DNA from: Pseudonocardia humida
GTDB lineage: Bacteria; Actinomycetota; Actinomycetes; Mycobacteriales; Pseudonocardiaceae
NCBI RefSeq assembly: GCF_023898865.1
Contig: NZ_JAGSOV010000093.1
Location: 1-34,878 of the forward strand
DNA: 34,878 bases
Reading direction: 5' to 3'
The notes under the pieces are model-generated. The model did not search any database, was not told where the DNA came from, and saw nothing but the letters and a program-made list of their open reading frames with translations. The translations under genes and the position numbers were made by a program. Shown here in pieces: positions 1 to 10,171 of this stretch (positions are counted from its first letter, which is position 1; each line of letters starts with the position of its first letter).

Positions 1-69
1 CCCCGTCGAGAACGAACTCGTTGTCGTTTGGACCGGTCCAAAACGGCGACGGGTTCGTTCTCGACGGGG
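1..69 (+). terminator. Long hairpin upstream of pyrG, probable terminator of the preceding gene
   Basis: The first 69 bases form one near-perfect inverted repeat. The outer arms read CCCCGTCGAGAACGAA and its complement, and the centre is the perfect 16-bp palindrome TTTGGACCGGTCCAAA at 27-42. The few arm differences are T opposite G, plus one extra A. These are G-U pairs if the + strand is transcribed but A-C mismatches on the other strand. That suggests selection for an RNA hairpin read rightwards, such as the terminator of an unseen upstream gene or a pyrG leader element. There is no U-tract, which is common in high-GC actinobacteria. The repeat may continue left of the window. Confidence 0.5.
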
Positions 70-147
70 GTGCATAGCCCATCGGGTGATCGGCGGTGCC
101 GCGGGTCGCGCATCGGAGCGGGCCGCGAGCATGTACCTTGGAGTTCC

Positions 148-1880
<1,733 letters not shown>

Positions 1881-1884
<4 letters not shown>

Positions 1885-2516
1885 GCGCCGCCCCCCGCCA
1901 CGGGTTCACGGTGCGCTCCAGCAAGGACCTGCACGTCGGGAAGGTGCTGGCGCTGCGCGCCGACGACGTCGAGATGCCCGGGGGGCGGGTCGCCGCGCGC
2001 GAGGTCACCGAGCACCTCGGCGCGGTCGCCGTCGCCGCGATGGACGCCGACGGCCGGCTGATGATGATCTACCAGTACCGGCACCCGGTGGGCAGGCGGC
2101 TCTGGGAGCTGCCCGCCGGCCTGCTCGACGCCGCGGGCGAGGACCCGCTGGCGGCCGCGCAGCGCGAGCTGACCGAGGAGACCGGGCTGACCGCGACCGA
2201 CTGGTCGGTGCTGGTCGACGTGGCGCCCTCGCCCGGGTTCTCCGACGAGTCGGTTCGGGTGTACCTGGCCCGCGACGTCACCGAGGTCGGCCGCCCGTCG
2301 ACCGACCTCGACGACGAGGAGGCCGACCTGCAGACCCGCTGGGTCTCGCTGCCGGTGGCGGTGCGGATGGTGCTCGACGGCAAGATCGTCAACGGGGTGA
2401 CCGCGGCCGCCGTGCTGGCCGCGCACGCCCTGGCCGGCGGGGCCGGGCGGGCCGTCGACGCCCCGTGGCCCGACCGCCCCACCCGGTTCGCCGAGCGCCG
2501 CGCCGCGGGGTCGTAG
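1881..2516 (+). CDS. NUDIX hydrolase, ADP-ribose pyrophosphatase type
   Basis: A 211-residue NUDIX protein predicted to split ADP-ribose or a related nucleoside diphosphate sugar. The NUDIX box is visible as ELPAGLLDAAGED followed by QRELTEETGL, with the extra residue in the first part that is usual in the actinobacterial ADP-ribose group. A downstream SPGFSDE segment also fits that subfamily. The GTG start overlaps the pyrG stop by 4 nt, so the two are translationally coupled. In mycobacteria this gene also follows pyrG and precedes xerD; here three extra genes separate it from xerD. The exact substrate cannot be read from the sequence. Confidence 0.9.
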
Positions 2517-2701
2517 CCGCCGCACGGGGAGATCGCGCCGATGGCCCGGACCGGACCGTCCCGGCCGATGCCGCTGCACCCGCAGCGCGACGGCTTCAAC
2601 CCGGTCCCCGGGCTCACCGGCCGCGACCACCCGATCCTCGCGACCACCGCACAGCCCGGCCGCCCACAGCTCGCCCGGTCTGTCTACGGCGTGTACCTCG
2701 G

Positions 2702-3238
2702 CTACTCGGCGAGCTCGTGCAGCACGACCAGGCCCCCGTGCGCGGGCTGGTCCGCCCGCTCGGCGTCGCTGACGATGTACTCGTCGAGCACGGCCTGGAT
2801 CCGGCGGGTCAGCTCGGCGGCGTCGTCAGCGGACAGGTGCAGGGCGAAGCGGGCGAACATGCGCACCGACCCCGTCCCGGCCGCGCGCAGCTCCTGGTGC
2901 AGCGCCTCGACCGGGGCGAACGCCGTGTCGGCCGGCATGCCCGGCGGGTCGTCCAGCCACCAGGTGCGCGGGCGGGCCCGGTACGGCTTCTCCAGCGCGC
3001 CGCTCTCGCCGGTGCGCACCGGTGCCTGTTCCAGCAGCTCGGCGGCGAGCAGCTGGCGGACGTGGTGCAGCACCGTGCCCGGGTCGCGGTCGAGGCGGTC
3101 GGCGAGCTGCTTGTTCGTCAGCTCCTGCTGCCAGCACAGCCGCATGATCCGCAGCCGCAGCGGGTGGCTCAGGGCCTTGGCCTCGCGGGCGGTCGCGGTG
3201 CGCCGGGGCGCGGCCTGCTCGTCGGGCGGCTCGTCCAT
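2702..3238 (-). CDS. ArsR-like winged-helix transcriptional regulator
   Basis: A 178-residue DNA-binding protein. Residues about 18-65 form a winged helix: AREAKALSHPLRLRIMRL, then NKQLADRLDRDPGTVLHHVRQL as the recognition helix region. This is the ArsR/HTH_20 type that controls transporters and often responds to a small ligand. No CxC-type metal site is visible in the helix, so a metal ligand is unlikely. The C-terminal half is a ligand or dimerisation region I cannot assign. It is divergent from the MFS gene, with two inverted repeats between them, so it probably represses that transporter and itself. It converges on the NUDIX gene across a 185-nt gap in which I see no gene. Confidence 0.82.
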   Translation of the reverse strand: MDEPPDEQAAPRRTATAREAKALSHPLRLRIMRLCWQQELTNKQLADRLDRDPGTVLHHVRQLLAAELLEQAPVRTGESGALEKPYRARPRTWWLDDPPGMPADTAFAPVEALHQELRAAGTGSVRMFARFALHLSADDAAELTRRIQAVLDEYIVSDAERADQPAHGGLVVLHELAE

Positions 3239-3245
3239 GCGGCGA

Positions 3246-3299
3246 CGATAGAGGAACGTCTATCGATGGAGTCTTCCCCATCGATCTGTGAGACTCCAT
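3246..3299. promoter_or_regulatory. Twin inverted repeats in the ArsR/MFS divergent region
   Basis: Two perfect inverted repeats lie side by side. The first is CGATAGA-N6-TCTATCG at 3246-3265. The second is ATGGAGTCT (3266-3274) with AGACTCCAT (3291-3299), and its right arm ends three bases before the chosen MFS start. The first has the size of a winged-helix dimer operator. The second may be another operator, or an RNA hairpin that hides the MFS start. Confidence 0.6.
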
Positions 3300-3301
3300 G
3301 G

Positions 3302-4558
3302 ATGGCTCCCGGACGTCCGCCGCTCGGTCCGGCCTACCACCGCCTCTGGGCGTCGACGGCCCTGTCGAACCTGGCCGACGGCGTGCTCAAGGTGGCGCTG
3401 CCGCTGATCGCGCTCGGCTACACGCGCTCGCCGCCCCTCATCGCCGGCGTCGCGGTCGCCGCCGCGCTGCCGTGGCTGCTGTTCGCCCTGCCCGCCGGGG
3501 CCCTGGTCGACCGGCTGGACCGGCGCCGGTTGATGGCGGGCGCCAACGCGCTGCGCGCGGCCGTGGCGGGGGGCCTCGTGCTGGTGCTACTGCTCGATGC
3601 CGGGTCGATCCAGGTGCTCTACGTCGTCGCGCTCGTCGCCGGCACCGCCGAGACCCTGCACGACACCGCGGCGCCGTCGGTGCTGCCCCAGCTCGTGCCG
3701 TCCGACCAGCTCCCGCGGGCCAACGGACGACTGTTCGCCGTGGAGCTCACGGCCAACGAGCTGGTCGGCCCGCCGCTGGCCGGCGTGCTGGTCGCGCTGG
3801 CGGTGGTCGCGGCCCCGGCCGCGCCTGCGCTGCTGTGGGGCGTGGCGGCCGTGCTCGTGCCGGCGCTGGGCCGGTCCCTCCCGAGCGGCCCGCCCCGCCG
3901 GGACCGCGGCACCTGGCGGGCCGACGTGGCGGAGGGCTTGCGGTTCCTGGGCCGGCACCGCGTACTGCGCGCGTTCACCGCCATGACCGGGCTGTTCAAC
4001 CTGACCAGCAGCGCAACGCAGGCGGTGCTCGTGCTCTACGCGGTGGGCTCGGCGTCGCCGATGGGGCTGACCGAGCAGGGCTACGGCTGGCTGCTGGGCG
4101 CCTGGGCCGCCGGGTGCCTGCTCGGCTCGTTCCTCGTCGAACGCCTGCAACGGGCCCTCGGCCGGGCGCGCGCGATCGGATCGGCGTTCCTGGTGGCCGC
4201 CCTCGCCGTGGGCCTGCCCGGGCTGACGGCCCATCCGGTGGCGGTCGGGGCGGGGTTCCTCGTCGGCGGTGTCGGGCTGGTCGTCGCCAACGTCGCGACG
4301 GTCTCGCTGCGGCAGCGGATCACCCCCGGACCGCTGGCGGGCCGGGTGCACAGCGCCCACCGGCTCGTCGGGTTCGGCGCCAAGCCGCTGGGCGCCGCGC
4401 TCGGCGGGGGCCTGGCCGAGCTCCTCGGGCTGCGGGCGGTCTTCCTGGTCATGGGCGGGCTGGCGCTGCTCGCGCTGGTCGGGATGCGCGCGGTGACCGA
4501 CGCAGCCATGGACGCCGCCGAAACCGGACATGATCCCGACGGGCCGAGCGGGTACTAG
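3302..4558 (+). CDS. MFS transporter, MFS_3 exporter type
   Basis: A 418-residue membrane protein with about 12 predicted hydrophobic segments. The loop after segment 2 carries DRLDRRRLMAGANALRA, the usual MFS signature. Its overall pattern resembles the MFS_3 exporters (enterobactin exporter or tetracycline/Tap-like drug exporters), so it probably exports a small molecule by proton antiport. ATG at 3302 is chosen because MAPGRPPLGPAYHRLW leads straight into helix 1. An in-frame ATG at 3266 lies inside the inverted repeat and is less likely. It is divergent from the ArsR-like gene, which probably controls it. Substrate unknown. Confidence 0.85.
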   Translation: MAPGRPPLGPAYHRLWASTALSNLADGVLKVALPLIALGYTRSPPLIAGVAVAAALPWLLFALPAGALVDRLDRRRLMAGANALRAAVAGGLVLVLLLDAGSIQVLYVVALVAGTAETLHDTAAPSVLPQLVPSDQLPRANGRLFAVELTANELVGPPLAGVLVALAVVAAPAAPALLWGVAAVLVPALGRSLPSGPPRRDRGTWRADVAEGLRFLGRHRVLRAFTAMTGLFNLTSSATQAVLVLYAVGSASPMGLTEQGYGWLLGAWAAGCLLGSFLVERLQRALGRARAIGSAFLVAALAVGLPGLTAHPVAVGAGFLVGGVGLVVANVATVSLRQRITPGPLAGRVHSAHRLVGFGAKPLGAALGGGLAELLGLRAVFLVMGGLALLALVGMRAVTDAAMDAAETGHDPDGPSGY

Positions 4559-4568
4559 GCTCGCACCA

Positions 4569-5564
4569 ATGACGGGGATGCGCTTCGGGATGTTCGTTCC
4601 GCAGGGCTGGCGCCTGGACCTGGTCGGCATCGACCCGGCCGAACACTGGGCGACGATGAAGGGCCTGGCCCAGCACGCCGACTCCGGGCCGTGGGAGTCG
4701 ATCTGGGTCTACGACCACTTCCACACCGTGCCGGTGCCCACCGACGAGGCCACCCACGAGGCCTGGACGCTGATGTCGGCCTTCGGGGCGGTCACCGACC
4801 GGGTGCGGCTGGGCCAGATGTGCAGCTGCATGAGCTACCGCAACCCGGTGTACCTGGCCAAGGTCGCCGCCACCTGCGACGTCATCTCCGGCGGGCGCAT
4901 CGAGATGGGCATCGGCGCCGGCTGGTACGAGCACGAGTGGCGCGCCTACGGCTACGGCTTCCCCGGGGCGGGGGAGCGGCTGCGGATGCTCGACGAGGGC
5001 GTCCAGATCATGCAGCAGGCCTGGACCACCGGGAAGGCCACCCTCGACGGGCGCCAGTACCAGGTCGACGGGGCCATCGTGCGCCCGCTGCCGCTGCAGG
5101 AGGGCGGCATCCCCACCTGGATCGCCGGCGGCGGGGAGAAGGTCACGCTGCGGATCGCGGCCAAGTACGCGAAGTACACCAACTTCGACGGCAGCCTCGA
5201 GGGCTTCACCCACAAGTCGCGCCTGCTCGAGGACCACTGCACGGACGTCGGCACCGACTTCGGCGCCATCACCCGCTCGTCGAACTACAACGTCATGATC
5301 GGGGCCACCGAGGCCGAGGCGCAGCAGCGCCTGGACCGGGTCATCGACCGGTTCAAGGGCGCCGGTGTGGGCGACAAGCAGCTGGAGCGCTACATCGGCA
5401 TGTACCGCAACTCCGCGTTCGGCACCCCCGAGCAGCTGGTCGAGCAGTTCCGCGCGATGAAGGACGCGGGCATGACCTACGCGATCTGCTACTTCCCCGA
5501 CATCGCCTACGACCGCAGTGGCCTGGAGCTGTTCGAGCGCGAGGTGATCCCGGCCCTGGCCTGA
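4569..5564 (+). CDS. LLM-class F420-dependent oxidoreductase
   Basis: A 331-residue luciferase-like TIM-barrel protein, expected to use reduced coenzyme F420 in the cytosol. Visible features are the opening strand MRFGMFVPQG, the WVYDHF segment, the DVISGGRIEMGIGAGW stretch typical of the family, and GGGEKVTLRIAAKYA near the cofactor phosphate site. The substrate cannot be predicted. Start at ATG 4569 fits the family length; TAGGCT at 4556-4561, overlapping the MFS stop, could be a -10 element that makes this a leaderless message. It sits between the MFS gene and xerD, outside the usual gene order. Confidence 0.88.
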   Translation: MTGMRFGMFVPQGWRLDLVGIDPAEHWATMKGLAQHADSGPWESIWVYDHFHTVPVPTDEATHEAWTLMSAFGAVTDRVRLGQMCSCMSYRNPVYLAKVAATCDVISGGRIEMGIGAGWYEHEWRAYGYGFPGAGERLRMLDEGVQIMQQAWTTGKATLDGRQYQVDGAIVRPLPLQEGGIPTWIAGGGEKVTLRIAAKYAKYTNFDGSLEGFTHKSRLLEDHCTDVGTDFGAITRSSNYNVMIGATEAEAQQRLDRVIDRFKGAGVGDKQLERYIGMYRNSAFGTPEQLVEQFRAMKDAGMTYAICYFPDIAYDRSGLELFEREVIPALA

Positions 5565-5598
5565 CCGCGCCGCCCGGCCCGTCGACCCCAGCCGCGTC

Positions 5599-6513
5599 GT
5601 GACCCCGGAAGCCGCCGTCGAGGCGTTCCTGCACCACCTGACCGTGGAGCGGGGCAGCGCCACGAACACCCTGCGGTCCTACGCCGCGGACCTGCGCCGC
5701 TACCTGGAGCACCTGCGCGCCCGCGGCGTCGACCGGCTCGAGGCGGTCGCGGAGGGCGACGTCGCGGCGTTCGTCACCGCGTTGCGCAGCGGCCCGACGC
5801 CGCTGGCCGCGTCCTCGGCCGCCCGGGCGCTGGCCGCGGTGCGCGGGCTGCACCGCTTCGCCGTGCGCGACGGGTTGCTCGCCGAGGACGTCGCCCGCGA
5901 GGTCGCCCCACCCGCCGTGCCGCTGCGGCTGCCCCGCGCGCTGTCGATCGACGAGGTCGAGCAGCTGCTCGCCGGCTGCATCGGCGACGGGCCGGCGCCG
6001 CTGCGCGACCGGGCGCTGCTGGAGCTGCTCTACTCCACCGGCGCCCGGATCTCCGAAGCCGTCGGCATCGACCTGGACGACCTCGACGCCGAGCACCGCA
6101 CGGTGCTGCTGCGCGGCAAGGGCGGCAAGCAGCGGATCGTCCCGGTCGGGCGGCCCGCGCTGCGCGCGGTCGACGAGTACCTGGTGCGGGCCCGTCCGGG
6201 GCTGGCCGCGCGTGGTCGGGGCGGGCCCGCGCTGCTGCTCAACGCCCGCGGCGGACGGCTGTCGCGGCAGAGCGCGTGGCACGTGCTGCGCTCGGCGGCC
6301 GAGGCGTCCGGGGTGGCCGGCTCGCACGCCGTCTCCCCGCACACCCTGCGGCACTGCTTCGCGACCCACCTGCTGGCCGGCGGGGCCGACGTGCGCACGG
6401 TGCAGGAGCTGCTCGGGCACGCCTCGGTGAGTACGACGCAGCTCTACACCCACGTCACCGTCGACACCCTCCGCGAGGTGTACGCCGCGTCGCACCCGCG
6501 GGCGCTGGGGTGA
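5599..6513 (+). CDS. xerD: Site-specific tyrosine recombinase XerD
   Basis: XerD resolves chromosome dimers at dif together with XerC. The protein has 304 residues, the normal length. The N-terminal SAM-like DNA-binding domain covers about 1-100. The catalytic residues are present: Arg150 in STGARISE, Lys174 in GKGGK, His248 and Arg251 in HTLRH, His274 in LGHASVSTTQLYTH, and the nucleophile Tyr283. The start is GTG at 5599, 34 nt after the oxidoreductase gene. Its place before parA, scpA and scpB is the conserved actinobacterial arrangement, which supports XerD rather than a phage integrase. Confidence 0.93.
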   Translation: MTPEAAVEAFLHHLTVERGSATNTLRSYAADLRRYLEHLRARGVDRLEAVAEGDVAAFVTALRSGPTPLAASSAARALAAVRGLHRFAVRDGLLAEDVAREVAPPAVPLRLPRALSIDEVEQLLAGCIGDGPAPLRDRALLELLYSTGARISEAVGIDLDDLDAEHRTVLLRGKGGKQRIVPVGRPALRAVDEYLVRARPGLAARGRGGPALLLNARGGRLSRQSAWHVLRSAAEASGVAGSHAVSPHTLRHCFATHLLAGGADVRTVQELLGHASVSTTQLYTHVTVDTLREVYAASHPRALG

Positions 6514-6532
6514 CGGTCGGTGCCCTGACCCG

Positions 6533-6559
6533 GGGTGGCCCGCTCGAACGAGCGCACCC
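6533..6559 (+). terminator. Hairpin after xerD
   Basis: The stem is GGGTG plus CGCTCG, a two-base AA loop, then CGAGCG plus CACCC, with a 3-nt bulge at 6538-6540. It lies 20 nt after the xerD stop and has no T-tract. It is a candidate terminator separating xerD from the amidase gene. Confidence 0.4.
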
Positions 6560-6725
6560 GACCGGGTCGACCGCTCACCTCTCGTCCACACCGGAGGGCC
6601 GTTCGGCCGTACCGCATGGGCCGAGCGGCGGTTGGGTGCCCCGTCGGCCGCCCAGCGGCGACCGCCAACCGGTCCGCGGCGCGTTCCGAGATGACATCCA
6701 CGGCGTCATCGCCGACATTCGGAGC

Positions 6726-7505
6726 GTGAGGATCATCCCCCGCGCCGAGTGGGGCGCCCGGTTCGCGCGCGGCTTCGGCCCCGCTCCGCTGCCGGTCCGC
6801 GAAGTGTGGCTGCACCACTCGGTGACGGCCGCGCCGAACGCGTCACCGCCGTTCGACGACGACGACGCCGCGGTCCGCACGCTGGAGAGCATCGGCCAGC
6901 AGCGCTTCGGCGGCGGCATCAGCTACACGTTCGCGATCACCCCGAGCGGGCGGGTCTACGAGGGCCACGGCGTCGACCGCCGCGGCGCCCACACCGGCGG
7001 GCGCAACAGCATCTCCCGGGCCATCTGCCTGATCGGCAACTACGAGGTCAGCCCGCCGACCCCGGCGATGCTCGACTCGGTGGTCGAGCTGCTGCGGGAG
7101 GGGGTGCTGCGGGGCTGGTGGACCGCCCCGCGGCTCACCGGCGGCCACCGCGACGCCCCCAACGCCAGCACCAGCTGCCCCGGCCGGTTCGCCCACGCGG
7201 CCATCCCAACCATCAACGACCGCACCGCCGGTGTGGCGATCCAGGAGGAAGAGTTGAACGCGGACGAGGCCCGGATGCTCGCCGAGATCCACTTCCAGAC
7301 GACCGCCGCGCTGCCCAACCGGCGCGGCCCGCAGGGCAGCGCGATCCCGAACGGCGGCGCGGACACGCTGTTCGGCTACGCCATCAACGCCGACGGCTCC
7401 ACCTTCCGCGCCGAGCGCGACCTGCTGCCGCAGATCCTGAGCACCCTGCAGAGCATCGAGGCCCGGCTGGCCGCCCTGGAGGCGCGCAGCGACACCGAGG
7501 TCTGA
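6726..7505 (+). CDS. N-acetylmuramoyl-L-alanine amidase (PGRP / T7 lysozyme type), phage-lysin-like
   Basis: A 259-residue protein whose residues 3-165 form a type-2 amidase/PGRP domain that cuts between muramic acid and L-alanine in peptidoglycan. Likely zinc ligands are His30 or His31 in VWLHHSVT, His141 in TGGHRD and Cys151 in TSCPGR. IPRAEWGAR at the N-terminus is typical of the family. The last 90 residues include a heptad-like stretch (LPQILSTLQSIEARLAALEA) that may form a coiled coil. There is no signal peptide or membrane segment, as in phage endolysins that need a holin, yet no phage genes are nearby. GTG 6726 is the best start; the frame is open further upstream without homology. 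Confidence 0.82.
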   Translation: MRIIPRAEWGARFARGFGPAPLPVREVWLHHSVTAAPNASPPFDDDDAAVRTLESIGQQRFGGGISYTFAITPSGRVYEGHGVDRRGAHTGGRNSISRAICLIGNYEVSPPTPAMLDSVVELLREGVLRGWWTAPRLTGGHRDAPNASTSCPGRFAHAAIPTINDRTAGVAIQEEELNADEARMLAEIHFQTTAALPNRRGPQGSAIPNGGADTLFGYAINADGSTFRAERDLLPQILSTLQSIEARLAALEARSDTEV

Positions 7506-7640
7506 GCGCTCCCGGGCAGGTCGGGTCGTCGTGACCCGGCCCGCCCGACGCCCGGGCCAAGGCGCTGCTCCGGCCCGACCAACGGCGGGCGCTACGCTCG
7601 TCGCCCCACCGATTGAACGGCCCGCCCACGGCGGGGCGCG

Positions 7641-7670
7641 TTGCCGGTCGTCGTCGGCGCCTCTTACGCT
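7641..7670 (+). promoter_or_regulatory. Candidate promoter of the parA-scpAB operon
   Basis: TTGCCG at 7641-7646 and TACGCT at 7665-7670 are separated by 18 bp, a standard vegetative promoter layout. Transcription would start near 7677, about 44 nt before parA. The 215-nt gap between the amidase and parA holds no gene. Confidence 0.45.
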
Positions 7671-7720
7671 GCGCGGAACGGCCCCGTGGCGGGGTCGCCC
7701 GCGAGAGGACCGGAGCCGGC

Positions 7721-8668
7721 ATGGACACATCACAGCCGTCCGACCCGCGCCCGCAGCCGTTCGCCCGTGACATGGAGATCACCCGCGAGTCCCACGACGA
7801 CGCCGACGTGACCGAGGCGCTGCCCGAGGACGCGGCCCCGGCGGCCGACGCCCGCGGCCGCGGCCGGGTGGTCGTGCCCGTCCCGGCCCCGCTCACCGAG
7901 CACGGCCCGGCGCGGGTGATCGCCATCGCCAACCAGAAGGGCGGCGTCGGCAAGACCACGTCGACCATAAACCTCGGTGCGGCGCTGGCCGAGTACGGCC
8001 GCAAGGTGCTGCTGGTCGACTTCGACCCGCAGGGCGCGCTGTCGGTGGGGCTGGGCGTGCCCGCCCACGAGCTCGACGACACGATCTACAACCTGCTCAT
8101 GGAGCGCAGCGCCGAGCTCGACGAGGTCATCCGGGACACCGGGGTCGAGGGCATGGACCTGCTGCCCAGCAACATCGACCTGTCCGCGGCCGAGGTCCAG
8201 CTGGTCACCGAGGTCGGCCGGGAGCAGGCGCTCGGTCGGGCGATCAAGCCCGCGCTCGACCGCTACGACTTCATCCTGATCGACTGCCAGCCCTCGCTGG
8301 GCCTGCTCACCATCAACGCCCTGGCCTGCGCCGACCAGGTGCTCGTGCCGCTGGCCTGCGAGTTCTTCAGCCTGCGCGGGGTGGCGCTGCTGATGGACAC
8401 CATCGACAAGGTCAAGGACCGGCTCAACCCCGACCTGCGCATCCTCGGGATACTGGCCACCATGTTCGACCCGCGCACGCTGCACACCCGCGAGGTGCGC
8501 CAGCGCGTGCTGGAGGCCTTCGGCGACCTGGTGTTCGAGTCGACGATCAACCGCACGGTCAAGTTCCCGGAGACCACGGTGGCCGGCGAGCCGATCACCA
8601 CCTGGGCGCCGACGTCGAACGCGGCGGAGGCCTACCGGCTGCTGGCCCGCGAGGTCGTCGCCCGGTGA
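7721..8668 (+). CDS. ParA/Soj-family ATPase linked to scpAB
   Basis: A 315-residue deviant Walker-A ATPase. The nucleotide site is IANQKGGVGKTTSTINL at about residue 70, followed by VDFDPQGALS and the Walker-B-like LIDCQPSLG. The first 60 residues are an acidic, disordered-looking extension. It is the ParA paralogue that actinobacteria carry beside scpA/scpB, separate from the main parAB near the origin, so a role in chromosome organisation is likely but the partner is unknown. ATG 7721 has GGAG 5 nt upstream. The stop overlaps the scpA GTG by 4 nt. Confidence 0.9.
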   Translation: MDTSQPSDPRPQPFARDMEITRESHDDADVTEALPEDAAPAADARGRGRVVVPVPAPLTEHGPARVIAIANQKGGVGKTTSTINLGAALAEYGRKVLLVDFDPQGALSVGLGVPAHELDDTIYNLLMERSAELDEVIRDTGVEGMDLLPSNIDLSAAEVQLVTEVGREQALGRAIKPALDRYDFILIDCQPSLGLLTINALACADQVLVPLACEFFSLRGVALLMDTIDKVKDRLNPDLRILGILATMFDPRTLHTREVRQRVLEAFGDLVFESTINRTVKFPETTVAGEPITTWAPTSNAAEAYRLLAREVVAR

Positions 8669-9504
8669 CGCTGGTCGACAGCGGCCTGCCCGGCGACCTC
8701 CCGCTGGCGCCCGGGCCGCCGCCGAGGCCCCGGTTCCAGGTCCGGCTGCACAACTTCGAGGGCCCGTTCGACCTGCTGCTCCAGCTGATCGGCAAGCACC
8801 AGCTGGACATCACCGACATGGCCCTGCACACGGTCACCGACGACTTCATCGCCCACCTCGCCGCCCTCGGCGACCGGGCCGACCTCGACGAGACCACCGA
8901 GTTCCTGGTCATCGCGGCCACCCTGCTCGACCTCAAGGCCGCCCGGCTGCTGCCCGACGCCGAGGTCGAGGACGCCGAGGACCTGGCCCTGCTGGAGGCG
9001 CGCGACCTGCTGTTCGCCCGGCTGCTGCAGTACCGGGCCTACAAGCAGGTCGCGGCGCTGTTCGTGGAGCTGGAGGCGGGCGCGCTGCGCCGGTTCCCGC
9101 GGTCGGTGGCCTTGGAGGAGCGGTTCGCCGCGCTGCTGCCCGAGGTGCTGCTCGGCGTCGAGCCCGCTGCCTTCGCCGACCTGGCCGCCTCGGTGTTCCG
9201 GCCCAGGCCGCCGCCCACCGTCGGCCTCGACCACCTGCACGCCGCGCAGGTGTCGGTGCCCGAGCACGCCGCGATCCTGCGCGAGCGGCTGGCCGTGCTC
9301 GGCGCGGCCACCTTCGCCGAGCTCACCGCCGACTGCACCACCCCGCTGGAGATCGTCGCCCGGTTCCTCGCCTGCCTGGAGCTCTTCCGCGAGCGCAGCG
9401 TGGAGCTGGATCAACCGGAGGCCTTCGGGGAGCTGACGGTACGCTGGCTGGGGTCCGGTTCCCCGGACCGGAGCACCACCCCCGAGCTGGATGAACGTGA
9501 GTGA
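8665..9504 (+). CDS. scpA: Segregation and condensation protein A (kleisin)
   Basis: ScpA is the kleisin that bridges the SMC heads and recruits ScpB for chromosome condensation. The 279-residue protein carries the family opening VRLHNFEGPFDLLLQLIGKH, then DITDMALHTVTDDFIAHL and a leucine-rich region with LDLKAARLLPD. The GTG start overlaps the parA stop. The 3' end overlaps scpB by 14 nt, which couples production of the two subunits. Confidence 0.95.
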   Translation: MTLVDSGLPGDLPLAPGPPPRPRFQVRLHNFEGPFDLLLQLIGKHQLDITDMALHTVTDDFIAHLAALGDRADLDETTEFLVIAATLLDLKAARLLPDAEVEDAEDLALLEARDLLFARLLQYRAYKQVAALFVELEAGALRRFPRSVALEERFAALLPEVLLGVEPAAFADLAASVFRPRPPPTVGLDHLHAAQVSVPEHAAILRERLAVLGAATFAELTADCTTPLEIVARFLACLELFRERSVELDQPEAFGELTVRWLGSGSPDRSTTPELDERE

Positions 9505-10171
9505 CGACCGGCTGACCAACCACCCCCTGCCACCCCTCGACCCCCCGCCCGGCGCCGTCGCGACGACCGCGCCCGTCGAGCCGACTCCCGGCGACCCCGG
9601 CGAGCCGATCGAGGAGGCCGGACCGGCCCTGGGCACCGACCACGAGCTCGACTGCGCGCTCGAGGCGCTGCTGCTCGTCGTCGACGCGCCGACCGAGGAC
9701 GCGGCCCTGGCCGGCGCGCTCGACCAGCCGGTCGTGCGGGTCCGCGCGGCCCTGCGCAGGCTCGCCGGTCGCTACGCCGAGGCCGGCCGGGGCATCGACC
9801 TGCGCCACGCGGGCGGGGGCTGGCGGTTCTACACGCGCGACACGTACGCCCCGTACGTGGAGCGGCTCCTGCTCGACGGGCAGCGCGCCCGGCTGACCCG
9901 GGCCGCGCTGGAGACGCTGGCCGTGGTGGCCTACCGGCAACCGGTCACCCGGGCCCGGGTGTCCGCGGTCCGCGGCGTGAACTGCGACGGCGTGCTGCGC
10001 ACCCTGCTCACCAGGGGCCTGGTGCAGGAGGCGGGGATCGACCCGTCGACGCAGGGCACGCTGTTCCGCACCACCGAGCTGTTCCTGGAGCGGCTGGGGC
10101 TCTCCTCGTTGGAGGACCTGCCGTCCCTGGCCCCGCTGCTGCCCGACGTCGACGCCATCGACGAGCTGTGA
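9491..10171 (+). CDS. scpB: Segregation and condensation protein B
   Basis: A 226-residue partner of ScpA in the SMC complex. After a proline-rich leader of about 45 residues come two winged-helix domains, starting near LDCALEALLLVVDAPT. The family stretch RAALETLAVVAYRQPVTR, then RGVN, follows near residue 140. ATG 9491 lies inside scpA; the in-frame GTG at 9497 is an alternative start. The stop overlaps the GTG of the pseudouridine synthase gene. Confidence 0.94.
   Translation: MNVSDDRLTNHPLPPLDPPPGAVATTAPVEPTPGDPGEPIEEAGPALGTDHELDCALEALLLVVDAPTEDAALAGALDQPVVRVRAALRRLAGRYAEAGRGIDLRHAGGGWRFYTRDTYAPYVERLLLDGQRARLTRAALETLAVVAYRQPVTRARVSAVRGVNCDGVLRTLLTRGLVQEAGIDPSTQGTLFRTTELFLERLGLSSLEDLPSLAPLLPDVDAIDEL

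Noticed and set aside
2541..3251. Plus-strand frame after the NUDIX gene
   Set aside because: Most of it is antisense to the ArsR-like gene, and the first 50 codons show no coding character.
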